Of a DNA stretch of 20,275 bases, positions 14,207 through 20,275 are shown one piece after another. The stretch is from contig CACYBG010000026.1 of assembly GCA_902772605.1 (NCBI GenBank), forward strand, positions 1-20,275. The letters run 5' to 3'. A program made the position numbers and the translations under genes. The stretch comes from an uncultured Spirochaetaceae bacterium (lineage in GTDB: Bacteria; Spirochaetota; Spirochaetia; Treponematales; Treponemataceae). Every line of letters begins with the position of its first letter. The stretch's first letter is position 1. The notes beneath the pieces are model-generated. The model worked only from the letters and a program-made list of their open reading frames with translations. It searched no databases and was not told the origin of the DNA.

Positions 14207-15604
14207 TCAGTCGCAGCAGAACCTTTCTTTCCAGATGTTCACTGCAAGGGAAAGCAGTTTATCCCTGTCGTTCATTTCAGGCGATTCCGTTACGGTTTCA
14301 AAAAGCTCCTTCAATATTTCACCCAGGTGTTTTCCAGCAGGAATGCCCATTTCCTTCAGGTCGTTCCCCGTTACGCAAAGATCCTTCAGGCTAAGCGCAT
14401 CCCTTGATTCCACGCATTTTTCAACGCGGGACTTCAGTTCGGCAATCAGGTTCCATTCAGGGCTTCCTTCGACCAGCGGAGACGCATGCTTTCCGTATAT
14501 GTCTGCAACGTGCAGTGCGATAAGGTCTTCGAAGCTGTCCAGCCCCACGCGGATTATGAACCTTCTTACGGCCGCATCGCTCCAGCAGCTTTCGTAGCGG
14601 AACATGTGCTCGCGGACCAGATGTACGACCTTCCTTACTGTCTCGTTCGGGAAGCGAAGGTGTACCAGGGACCTGGATGCAGTTTCAGCCGACACGACTT
14701 CATGCCCATGGAAATGTATTATGGGAAGTCCGTCCAACTCTGCAACGGTTCTGGTCTGGGGCTTCCCTATGTCGTGATAGAATGCGGCAAGCCTGATTGC
14801 CAGGTTTTCCTTGGGAGCACCGTCGACGGCATGGAATATGTGGTCCGCAACGTCAAAGTCATGGTATCCCCTGGCGTCGCTCTGACTGCATCCGCGGCAC
14901 ATCCTGAACTCAGGAATGAATATGTCCATGATTCCAGTCTTCTCCAGAAGCTTCAGGCATATGCTCGGCTTATCGAGGGCCATCATCTTGCACCATTCGT
15001 CCCGGAACCTTTCCACCGAAATGGATGCAGTCTTCTGAAGCACGGCAGGATTGTGGAGCGCCCTGTAGGTCTCAGGGTCTATGTCGAACCCGAGCTGCCC
15101 CGCAAAACGCACCGCACGCACGGGCCTGAGTCCATCCTCTCCGAACCTGTCCAAAGGAGATCCGACGGTCCTTATCAGACGTCTCCTTATGTCATCCTGA
15201 CCGCCGAACGGATCCACCAGATGTCCGTCCCCCAGGTCAGCGGCAATGGCATTGATGGTGAAATCCCTTCTGGAAAGGTCCTCCTCTATGGTTGCGGCAT
15301 ATTCGATGCTGTCGGGATGCCTTCCGTCGGAGTAGCTTCCGTCCGTCCTGAAAGTCGTTGTCTCGATTTCCTTGCCAAGTATGTGTATCGTTACCGTTCC
15401 GTGGGCGATTCCCGTAGGTATGACCCTGCGGAAAATCTTCATGACCTGCTGAGGAGTGGCGTCCGTGGCGATGTCCCAGTCGTGCCCCTCCTTATTCCTG
15501 AGGATATCCCTTACGGCTCCACCCACAAGGTATGCCTTGAAGCCGTTTTCCGTAAAAATCTCGTTGACCTTTTTCAGTTCTTGAGGTATTGCAATTGAAT
15601 TCAT
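14207..15604 (-). CDS. cca: CCA-adding tRNA nucleotidyltransferase with HD domain
   Basis: This 465-residue class II enzyme adds or repairs the 3'-terminal CCA of tRNAs. The nucleotidyltransferase head has YLVGGAVRD (25-33), the metal-binding DWD at 42-44 (normally DxD), RRDFTINAIA (112-121), and EDGLRPVRAVRFAGQLGF (156-173). An HD motif (AAFYHDIGKP, H277-D278) marks a phosphohydrolase-type domain in the C-terminal half. The start ATG has no Shine-Dalgarno sequence and lies 8 bases after an extended -10 box. It is divergent from the thiamine pyrophosphokinase gene. Full CCA addition rather than A-addition only is inferred, because no second nucleotidyltransferase is seen here. Confidence 0.95.
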   Translation of the reverse strand: MNSIAIPQELKKVNEIFTENGFKAYLVGGAVRDILRNKEGHDWDIATDATPQQVMKIFRRVIPTGIAHGTVTIHILGKEIETTTFRTDGSYSDGRHPDSIEYAATIEEDLSRRDFTINAIAADLGDGHLVDPFGGQDDIRRRLIRTVGSPLDRFGEDGLRPVRAVRFAGQLGFDIDPETYRALHNPAVLQKTASISVERFRDEWCKMMALDKPSICLKLLEKTGIMDIFIPEFRMCRGCSQSDARGYHDFDVADHIFHAVDGAPKENLAIRLAAFYHDIGKPQTRTVAELDGLPIIHFHGHEVVSAETASRSLVHLRFPNETVRKVVHLVREHMFRYESCWSDAAVRRFIIRVGLDSFEDLIALHVADIYGKHASPLVEGSPEWNLIAELKSRVEKCVESRDALSLKDLCVTGNDLKEMGIPAGKHLGEILKELFETVTESPEMNDRDKLLSLAVNIWKERFCCD

Positions 15605-15612
15605 GGTGTGGA

Positions 15613-15621
15613 ATTATATCA
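15613..15621 (-). promoter_or_regulatory. Extended -10 promoter of cca
   Basis: On the minus strand TGATATAAT is a perfect -10 with the TG extension; a matching -35 box is poor (TAGCTA at 17 bases). The -10 box ends 8 bases before the cca ATG. Confidence 0.6.
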
Positions 15622-15640
15622 CCAAAAGGTGGAAATAGCT

Positions 15641-16369
15641 ATGCACATCGTTCTGTTTATTGGAGGAGAATCGCCTGCGCCAGATGAAACCGAATCATAT
15701 TTTTCCCGCATGGGACCTCCGTCGTTCACGGTCGCCGCAGATTCGGGACTGGATACGCTTGACGGGTTCGCAGGATTTTTCGGTGCGGATTCATTCAGGC
15801 CCGACGTCATCATCGGAGACATGGACAGTCTGGAGGACAGGTCCCTCCTTGACCGATACGGCGATGCAAGAAAACTCATAAGCCCGGCAGACAAGGACCT
15901 TTCGGATACGGAACTGGGACTTTTGGAATGTGCGTCCAGAAGAAAATCCGATGCCGACCTTATTACCCTGATAGGCGGGAACGGAGGACGTGCAGACCAT
16001 TTCATAGGGATTTACGAGACTTTTTCCACCGACGTACACGCAAACGTATGGCTGTGCGGAAAACAGGCCGCCATATGGCTGGGTGACGGATGGTCGGTTG
16101 AACTCGACGGGCTTTCACCGTCAGACTGCGTCTCAATAGCAAGGACTGCAGGATGCTACGGATGCGGGTCGATTGAAAGCGAAGGTCTTGAATGGGGAAG
16201 CGGGGCGATGAGGAAAAGCGGCATGCCGAGCCTTTCGAACAGGATTTCAAGGAAAAGCTTTGAGGAAAAGTCTCCCGTTTCGGTCAGTGCGAAGGGTGCA
16301 TCATTCCTTGTGTTCGCACCAATTTCCAGCGTAACGGCCCGATACGGAAGGAACAGGAAAAAAAACTGA
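15641..16369 (+). CDS. thiN: Thiamine pyrophosphokinase
   Basis: This 242-residue enzyme transfers pyrophosphate from ATP to thiamine, giving thiamine diphosphate. PDVIIGDMDS (54-63), DKDLSDTE (84-91) and GGNGGRADH (112-120) are the three catalytic-site motifs of the family, and SLSN near 198 matches its C-terminal thiamine-binding part. The ATG at 15641 has AGGTGG 8 bases upstream; the frame is open from a GTG at 15608, which lacks such a site. The gene shares a 36-base gap with divergent cca. A possible promoter (TTGACC-17-TATTGC, 15564-15592) would lie within cca and is uncertain. No TPP riboswitch is seen. Confidence 0.93.
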   Translation: MHIVLFIGGESPAPDETESYFSRMGPPSFTVAADSGLDTLDGFAGFFGADSFRPDVIIGDMDSLEDRSLLDRYGDARKLISPADKDLSDTELGLLECASRRKSDADLITLIGGNGGRADHFIGIYETFSTDVHANVWLCGKQAAIWLGDGWSVELDGLSPSDCVSIARTAGCYGCGSIESEGLEWGSGAMRKSGMPSLSNRISRKSFEEKSPVSVSAKGASFLVFAPISSVTARYGRNRKKN

Positions 16370-16445
16370 TGCAAGGCGTTAACGGCAACAGTTTTTACGG
16401 ACACAGCCAAAGAATTATGAGAAATTGCCGATAACTTCCAATTAA

Positions 16446-16464
16446 TTAATGCTTCGTGCATTAA
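16446..16464. terminator. Possible weak bidirectional hairpin between convergent genes
   Basis: TTAATGC and GCATTAA form a 7-bp perfect stem with a 5-base loop, between the convergent thiN and the small membrane protein gene. The stem is A/T-rich and the flanking T-runs are short, so termination efficiency is doubtful. Nothing else is seen in 16370-16476. Confidence 0.35.
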
Positions 16465-16476
16465 ATCAGGGGGCCC

Positions 16477-16845
16477 TTATATGCCGGATGAAACGAAGGC
16501 CACCGCATACATCAGTACGAATCCTGCAACGGCAAGAGCCAGAAGAATCAGGTCTATGAAAAAATGCAGCCAGTACTTTGCATTCAGCGTAACAGCAAAC
16601 ATCATGATGCTGAGGACCAATCCGAAAATGCACAGTATGCCCTGCATCACGCAGCTTACGGAACAGACCTTGAGCAGATACCTCTGAGTGCTGTCGAGGA
16701 AGCTCCTGAAATTGCCGGTAAGGTAGAGGATGAATACGGTCAGGACCAAAAGGAATATGAAGAGTATGGACCTGGTAATCAGGCTGTAAAGTAGGAGAGT
16801 CCGTTTTTTCCTCTGCTGTTTCTGTGCTTGCGTCTTTTTTCCCAT
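16477..16845 (-). CDS. Small three-helix membrane protein, unknown
   Basis: The frame is open further upstream, but MGKKTQAQKQQRKKRTLLLY is the natural start: a basic, Gln/Lys-rich cytoplasmic tail before the first helix (122 residues in all). Hydrophobic segments lie at about residues 16-41, 55-80 and 86-115. There are no recognisable motifs. A promoter-like TATAAT lies about 36 bases upstream of the ATG. It is divergent from the SPFH protein gene, so a shared regulatory region or joint role is possible. I do not recognise the family. Confidence 0.75.
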   Translation of the reverse strand: MGKKTQAQKQQRKKRTLLLYSLITRSILFIFLLVLTVFILYLTGNFRSFLDSTQRYLLKVCSVSCVMQGILCIFGLVLSIMMFAVTLNAKYWLHFFIDLILLALAVAGFVLMYAVAFVSSGI

Positions 16846-16865
16846 GTTTTCCAACCGTCCAGGTC

Positions 16866-16910
16866 TTCTATAAGCATTGAAATTATAATATAATCGGACG
16901 AGTTGTGGAA
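16866..16910. promoter_or_regulatory. Divergent A/T-rich promoter region
   Basis: Overlapping -10-like boxes lie in one A/T block: TATAAT on the minus strand (16882-16887; -35 TTCCAC at 16905-16910, 17-base spacer) and TATAAT on the plus strand at 16884-16889 and 16889-16894 (-35 TTCTAT at 16866-16871 for the second). The -35 boxes are weak. The two promoters would compete for the same DNA. Confidence 0.4.
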
Positions 16911-16982
16911 GTCTACTGATTGCAAGGGAGGATTGCGGGGCGGACATCCGGCGTAAAAACCGTAAGCCCCGGGGAATTTTCA

Positions 16983-17822
16983 ATGAAAGTTAAAAGATTT
17001 TTTGCAAACGTTATCGTTCTGGCCATATTTGCAGCCGTGATATTCTTCATCGGATGGATTTCATTCTACGTAAAGCCCGGAAAATGCGCCGTAATGACGA
17101 CCAAGACCGGGGGACTCTATCCTGAACCCATACAGTACGGAAAATTCCTCTGGAGATGGGAAAGGCTGCTTCCGACGAACGTAAGCCTGAGCCAGTTCGA
17201 CCTGAAGGAGCACTCATACGTACAGAACGTATCGGGAACGCTTCCGTCCGCAGAGATTTACTCCGCATTCATGACCCCGAAGCCGGACTTCTCATACAAC
17301 ATCACGGTAAAGACGGTCTTTTCAGTCTCACCGGAAAAGATTCATGAACTCGTTAAGTCCAAGTCAATCGAAAACAGCGAGGAAAGCCTGGACGAATACC
17401 TTAGGCAGAAGTCCCTGGTCGCCGCAAACATGATTGCCGAGGATTTCATCAGAAACGGCAAGAAGGACACCCTCCTGAATGCGACGGTACTTTCAGGCCG
17501 GCAGGTTGAGAGGATACTTTCGCCCAGGCTTGGGGAATTCGACGGCATAGAAATCGATTCCGTGGAAGTTTCCGGAAACAGGATTCCAGATGTCAAGGCC
17601 TACGAGCTTTCAAGGGAAGCCCATGAAAAATACCTGGAAACGCTGAATGAAATAATCAGGGAAAAGGCGTCAGGCCAGGCGGATTCAATACTCCAGCTGG
17701 AGAACAGCATGAAGCAGCTCGAACAGTTTGCAACTCTGCTTGAAAAATATCCGAAGTTCAACGACTTCTCCAAGTCAGGGAACCTTTCCGGGGTCATGGA
17801 CAAGCTCATACAGATCCAGTGA
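16983..17822 (+). CDS. SPFH/band-7 domain membrane protein
   Basis: This 279-residue protein has one transmembrane helix at about residues 8-29, followed by FYVKPGKCAVMTTKTGGLYP, the usual entry to an SPFH (stomatin/prohibitin/HflK-type) domain. Residues about 110-200 carry the conserved mixed alpha/beta part (PDFSYNITVKTVFSVSPEKI and similar). A charged helical stretch at about 200-255 (ELSREAHEKYLETLNEIIRE) probably forms a coiled coil for oligomer assembly. Such proteins build ring scaffolds in the membrane and often control proteases. The start at 16983 has GGGGA 7 bases upstream; a longer frame from 16920 lacks one. No NfeD or FtsH partner is adjacent. The family call is moderately firm. 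Confidence 0.75.
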   Translation: MKVKRFFANVIVLAIFAAVIFFIGWISFYVKPGKCAVMTTKTGGLYPEPIQYGKFLWRWERLLPTNVSLSQFDLKEHSYVQNVSGTLPSAEIYSAFMTPKPDFSYNITVKTVFSVSPEKIHELVKSKSIENSEESLDEYLRQKSLVAANMIAEDFIRNGKKDTLLNATVLSGRQVERILSPRLGEFDGIEIDSVEVSGNRIPDVKAYELSREAHEKYLETLNEIIREKASGQADSILQLENSMKQLEQFATLLEKYPKFNDFSKSGNLSGVMDKLIQIQ

Positions 17823-17852
17823 CGGAAAACGGACGGACCGCATTAAAAAAAA

Positions 17853-17894
17853 GAATCCACGGGAACCGGTACCCGAAAACGGGGGATTGGATTC
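17853..17894 (+). promoter_or_regulatory. Structured spacer between the SPFH gene and aroH
   Basis: An outer stem GAATCC (17853-17858) / GGATTC (17889-17894) can enclose an inner stem CGGG (17860-17863) / CCCG (17872-17875) around ACCGGT. An A-run stands before it but no T-run follows, so it is not a typical terminator on the plus strand. It may be an mRNA-end or leader structure. No clear promoter for aroH was found in 17823-17954. Confidence 0.35.
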
Positions 17895-17954
17895 CCGAAC
17901 CATCAGGTCTGAAACGGCCTCATACACAATCATGACACCAACACGGAGGATAAC

Positions 17955-18335
17955 ATGGGTGAAAGAATACTGCGCAGCATAAGGGGGGCGACATGCGCCG
18001 AAAACACCCCTGAATCGATAACGGAAAACGTTGCCGAACTGTGCGGCATGCTGTTCAGCAAAAACAAGCTTTCCGCAGACGACATAGTGAACATACAGTT
18101 TACGCTCACGCCGGACCTGGATGAAATGAATCCAGCTATGGCACTCAGGAAGTCGGACACAGGCATAGACACCTCAAGGATTCCGCTGTTCACTTCACAG
18201 GAAGCGGTCATAAGGGGCATGCCGTCAAAGGTCGTCAGGGTCATGGTTACGGCATACATGGATGCATCGACACCCACATCACCGGCATACATCAACGGTG
18301 CACAGGTCCTGAGGCCGGATCTTGCAAGCAGGTAA
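17955..18335 (+). CDS. aroH: Chorismate mutase, AroH type
   Basis: This 126-residue monofunctional enzyme converts chorismate to prephenate for Phe and Tyr synthesis. It follows the B. subtilis AroH pattern: IRGAT with Arg10 (equivalent to Arg7), TPDLDEMNPAMALR in the middle, QEAV with Glu83 (Glu78), VVRVMV with Arg95 (Arg90), AYING with Tyr112 (Tyr108), and the C-terminal VLRPDLA. Length is typical. AGGAGG stands 5 bases before the ATG. The glycogen synthase-like gene follows after one base, so the two are likely cotranscribed although unrelated in pathway. Confidence 0.94.
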   Translation: MGERILRSIRGATCAENTPESITENVAELCGMLFSKNKLSADDIVNIQFTLTPDLDEMNPAMALRKSDTGIDTSRIPLFTSQEAVIRGMPSKVVRVMVTAYMDASTPTSPAYINGAQVLRPDLASR

Positions 18336-18336
18336 C

Positions 18337-19977
18337 ATGAACATCTGGATGGTAACAAGGGAATATGCCGGGATTGCCGAAGCCGGTGGAGTGAAGAACG
18401 TTTCATGTTCGCTCTCAGAAACGCTGGCGGCACTCGGACACAGGGTGGTTGCATTCATCCCCATGTACGGCTGCACCGACATTTCCCTACTCAAGGACTT
18501 CACTGAAAAATGGAAGGAAAGCATATCCGTATATTCATGCGGACGGAAGCACGAGGTTTCGTTTTCAAGGGGATTTCTGAACGGAGTTGAAATCATACTC
18601 GTCAAAAACCCCTGCTTCAGCGAAAAACAGGCTGTCTACACGTACACGAAGGAAGAGGAAGCCTTGAATCCGCACAACAGGCACGGAAGCGGACACAGGG
18701 ACTTCCTGCTCATGAACGTCATTTTCCAGAAATCCGTCGTGGAATACGGAATCCTGCATTCATGCGGAAAATCTGAACGACCGGACATAATCCACTGTCA
18801 GGACGCGGCAACCGCAATGGTCCCGACATTCATCGACTTCGAAAGGAAAAGGAGGAATGCAGCCGCAAGGACGTATGCAAGGACGGGATGCGTGGTCACC
18901 ATCCACAATGCCGGTCCCGGGTACCACCATGACTTCGGTTCCATCGGAGAAGCGGAAAACTATACGGGACTTCCTGCGGAAGAACTTTCATACGGACTGA
19001 ACGGGGAGAGGGTCGAGCCATTCCTGCTTGCCGAAAAATCCGCATGCCTCACTACGGTATCACCTCAGTATGCGGAGGAAATCCTCAACGATGAAACCGA
19101 CACTGCGGGGCTTTCAGGCATATTCCGCGAAAGGGGTACGGAGATAATCGGCATAACGAACGGAATAGACATTTCAAAATACAAGCCCACGGACAGGAAG
19201 GCGTCACTCCTTCCGTACGAATACGACCCTGAATCAGGAGACCTGGACGGAAAGTACATGTGCAGGGAATACCTGCTTGAAAAATTCGCATGCGAAAAGG
19301 CCGTCGACTCATCAACGTTCAGGGGAATCGAAACTTACGGTTACATAAGGGAAGAACCGGGAACGGACCTTGCCTACATCGCGTATCACGGAAGGGTCGT
19401 CTGGCAGAAGGGAATCACTGTCCTTACCGAGGCCGCAGACAGGATACTGGAAAAGGGGCTTCCCGCAAGATTCATATTCATAGGGCAGGGTCAGCCGGAA
19501 CTTGAAAGGGAACTCCTTCAGATTGCGCTAAAGCATGAGGGAAAGTGCATCTATTTCAGGGGATACGACAGGTTCCTTTCAAGACTATGCATGGCTTCAG
19601 CAGACATGGCGATTTTTCCGAGCTACTTCGAACCGTGCGGACTTGAAGACCTGATAGCGCAGATTTTCGGCACCATACCGGTGGCACATGCAACAGGCGG
19701 ACTTTGCAAGATAATAGACGAGGAGACCGGATTCCTATACAAGCAGAACACGCCGGAAGAACTCGCATCCATACTCGAATCACTCATAATGATAAAGGAG
19801 AGGTCGGGGGTGGATCTTTTCGCCAAGATGATTTCACACACGGCTGAAAACGTCAGGGAAAAATTTTCATGGAGGCAGGTGATACAGACCAGGTACATTC
19901 CGCTGTACGAACGGCTCATCAAAAAACCGTCAGGCAAAAAAGCGGTCGAAAAAAAAGATGATTCGACCGGAAGATGA
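18337..19977 (+). CDS. glgA: Glycogen/starch synthase-like glycosyltransferase (GT5)
   Basis: This 546-residue GT-B glycosyltransferase is expected to extend alpha-1,4-glucan from a nucleotide-glucose donor. The N-terminal half begins MNIWMVTREYAGIAEAGGVK; here the usual K-x-G-G-L donor motif is E-A-G-G-V, without its Lys. HCQDAATAMVPTF and TIHNAGPGYHHDFG are the family HxHD/HN-type motifs (the first as HCQD). The C-terminal half has YHGRVVWQKGI, FIGQGQPELE, and FEPCGLEDLIAQIFGTIPVA with Glu432, followed by ATGGL. The tail (KKPSGKKAVEKKDD) is lysine-rich and low complexity. The ATG at 18337 follows the aroH stop by one base, with AGG four bases before it. glgA identity is likely, but donor and acceptor are uncertain because of the altered motif. 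Confidence 0.85.
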   Translation: MNIWMVTREYAGIAEAGGVKNVSCSLSETLAALGHRVVAFIPMYGCTDISLLKDFTEKWKESISVYSCGRKHEVSFSRGFLNGVEIILVKNPCFSEKQAVYTYTKEEEALNPHNRHGSGHRDFLLMNVIFQKSVVEYGILHSCGKSERPDIIHCQDAATAMVPTFIDFERKRRNAAARTYARTGCVVTIHNAGPGYHHDFGSIGEAENYTGLPAEELSYGLNGERVEPFLLAEKSACLTTVSPQYAEEILNDETDTAGLSGIFRERGTEIIGITNGIDISKYKPTDRKASLLPYEYDPESGDLDGKYMCREYLLEKFACEKAVDSSTFRGIETYGYIREEPGTDLAYIAYHGRVVWQKGITVLTEAADRILEKGLPARFIFIGQGQPELERELLQIALKHEGKCIYFRGYDRFLSRLCMASADMAIFPSYFEPCGLEDLIAQIFGTIPVAHATGGLCKIIDEETGFLYKQNTPEELASILESLIMIKERSGVDLFAKMISHTAENVREKFSWRQVIQTRYIPLYERLIKKPSGKKAVEKKDDSTGR

Positions 19978-19992
19978 TTAGACTGGAAAACA

Positions 19993-20036
19993 AGCGAAAA
20001 AAAAATAAAAATTTTTCATATTTTTTTGAAATCGCT
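19993..20036. repeat. Long A/T-rich palindrome upstream of tRNA-Thr
   Basis: AGCGA (19993-19997) pairs with TCGCT (20032-20036) and AAAAAAATA (19999-20007) with TATTTTTTT (20019-20027), with a further AAAA/TTTT at the tip. It lies between glgA and the -35 box of the tRNA promoter. It could end the glgA transcript, act as an upstream A/T (UP-like) element for the tRNA promoter, or both. A separate 8-bp inverted repeat (CGGTCGAA / TTCGACCG) covers the last glgA codons at 19943-19969. Confidence 0.5.
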
Positions 20037-20037
20037 G

Positions 20038-20066
20038 TTGACATAAACATCTGAATGTTATATATT
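20038..20066 (+). promoter_or_regulatory. Strong promoter of the tRNA-Thr/tRNA-Tyr cluster
   Basis: A perfect -35 TTGACA (20038-20043) and a -10 TATATT (20061-20066) are separated by 17 bases, with an A/T-rich block immediately upstream. The expected start near 20073 gives a 5' trailer of about 30 bases before the tRNA-Thr. Confidence 0.82.
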
Positions 20067-20104
20067 AAAACCATCGCTGATTCAAAAGGCGACAAACAAA
20101 ACAA

Positions 20105-20177
20105 GCCGCTATAGCTCAGTTGGTAGAGCACGTGATTTGTAATCTCGGGGTCCAAGGTTCGAGTCCCTGTGGCGGCT
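20105..20177 (+). tRNA. tRNA-Thr (anticodon TGT)
   Basis: The acceptor is GCCGCTA/TGGCGGC (one G-T pair), D stem GCTC/GAGC, anticodon loop TTTGTAA (anticodon TGT at 20138-20140), T loop TTCGAGT and discriminator T. The anticodon stem CGTGA/TCTCG has a T-T mismatch in its middle and the T stem CAAGG/CCCTG has an A-C mismatch in its middle. CCA is not encoded (TAG follows). It reads ACA codons. Identity is firm despite the two mismatches. Confidence 0.93.
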
Positions 20178-20204
20178 TAGCTTACCAAGCAATTGGTTGG
20201 CAAT

Positions 20205-20275
20205 GGGGAGTTTCCCGAGTGGTCAAAGGGGGCAGACTGTAAATCTGTTGGCTCGTCCTTCGTAGGTCCGAATCC
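20205..20275 (+). tRNA. tRNA-Tyr (anticodon GTA), 3' end cut off
   Basis: It starts GGGGAGT, with a D arm CCC...GGG and an anticodon arm GCAGA / CTGTAAA / TCTGT with anticodon GTA. A long class II variable arm follows, and the T arm begins GG-TCCGAATCC. The window ends before the acceptor 3' strand. It lies 27 bases after tRNA-Thr; the gap holds a small ACCAA/TTGGT hairpin that may guide processing. Confidence 0.92.

Noticed and set aside
14486..15598. Plus-strand frame of 370 codons over cca
   Set aside because: Antisense shadow of cca, which has clear nucleotidyltransferase and HD motifs.
15605..15640. TPP riboswitch upstream of the thiamine pyrophosphokinase gene
   Set aside because: The gap to cca is only 36 bases, too short for a TPP aptamer, and no such motif is seen in the adjoining cca sequence.
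1..20275. Mobile element, prophage, CRISPR array or defence island
   Set aside because: No transposase, integrase, terminal inverted repeats, direct-repeat arrays or phage genes were seen on either strand; gene content is housekeeping with even composition.

Overview
The window looks like a chromosomal segment of a spirochaete, most likely Treponema in the broad sense. This is judged from the style of several proteins (a GT5 glycogen synthase with an unusual N-terminus, FolC, Cca, a HEAT-repeat periplasmic protein, a P/E-rich lipoprotein with a loose lipobox) and from a balanced G+C content with heavy use of AGG (Arg) and ATA (Ile) codons. The assignment is inferred without a database search. 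No insertion sequence, phage gene, CRISPR array or rRNA gene is visible. Gene density is high and no stretch over 300 bases lacks a gene.

Left part (1-2772). The 5' end of rpsB lies on the minus strand at the left edge, behind a leader with two perfect hairpins, and maf is upstream of it. On the plus strand a tRNA-Arg(CCG) has a near-consensus promoter and is followed by a bidirectional terminator. That terminator is shared with a minus-strand pair: a lipoprotein gene and an exported HEAT-repeat protein gene.

Centre-left (2943-9208). A plus-strand operon carries rnz (ribonuclease Z), a GldA-like ABC ATPase, a fused GldF/GldG-like membrane protein, a DUF4340-type membrane-anchored protein and folC. 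Several joints overlap by 4-11 bases. The three middle genes form one ABC system of the gliding/auxiliary type, with no evidence here for a substrate or for gliding.

Centre (9205-12717). Arginase (rocF) and alanine racemase (alr) are on the minus strand, divergent from trpS. Right-centre (12813-16845). A MATE exporter follows trpS. cca (CCA-adding enzyme) is convergent with the exporter and divergent from a thiamine pyrophosphokinase. A small three-helix membrane protein is on the minus strand.

Right part (16983-20275). An SPFH/band-7 protein, an AroH-type chorismate mutase and a glycogen synthase-like gene run on the plus strand. A strong stable-RNA promoter then drives tRNA-Thr(TGT) and tRNA-Tyr(GTA), the latter cut by the window end. 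That order recalls the thrU-tyrU-glyT-thrT-tufB cluster of E. coli.

Themes: (1) Both complete tRNA genes lack an encoded CCA, and the window carries RNase Z and the CCA-adding enzyme needed to mature them. (2) At least five protein genes have a -10 box only 7-9 bases before the start codon, and most lack a usable Shine-Dalgarno sequence, so they are candidates for leaderless mRNAs. (3) The Gld-like ABC module in an operon with RNase Z and FolC is the least explained system here. Otherwise the content is mostly housekeeping.
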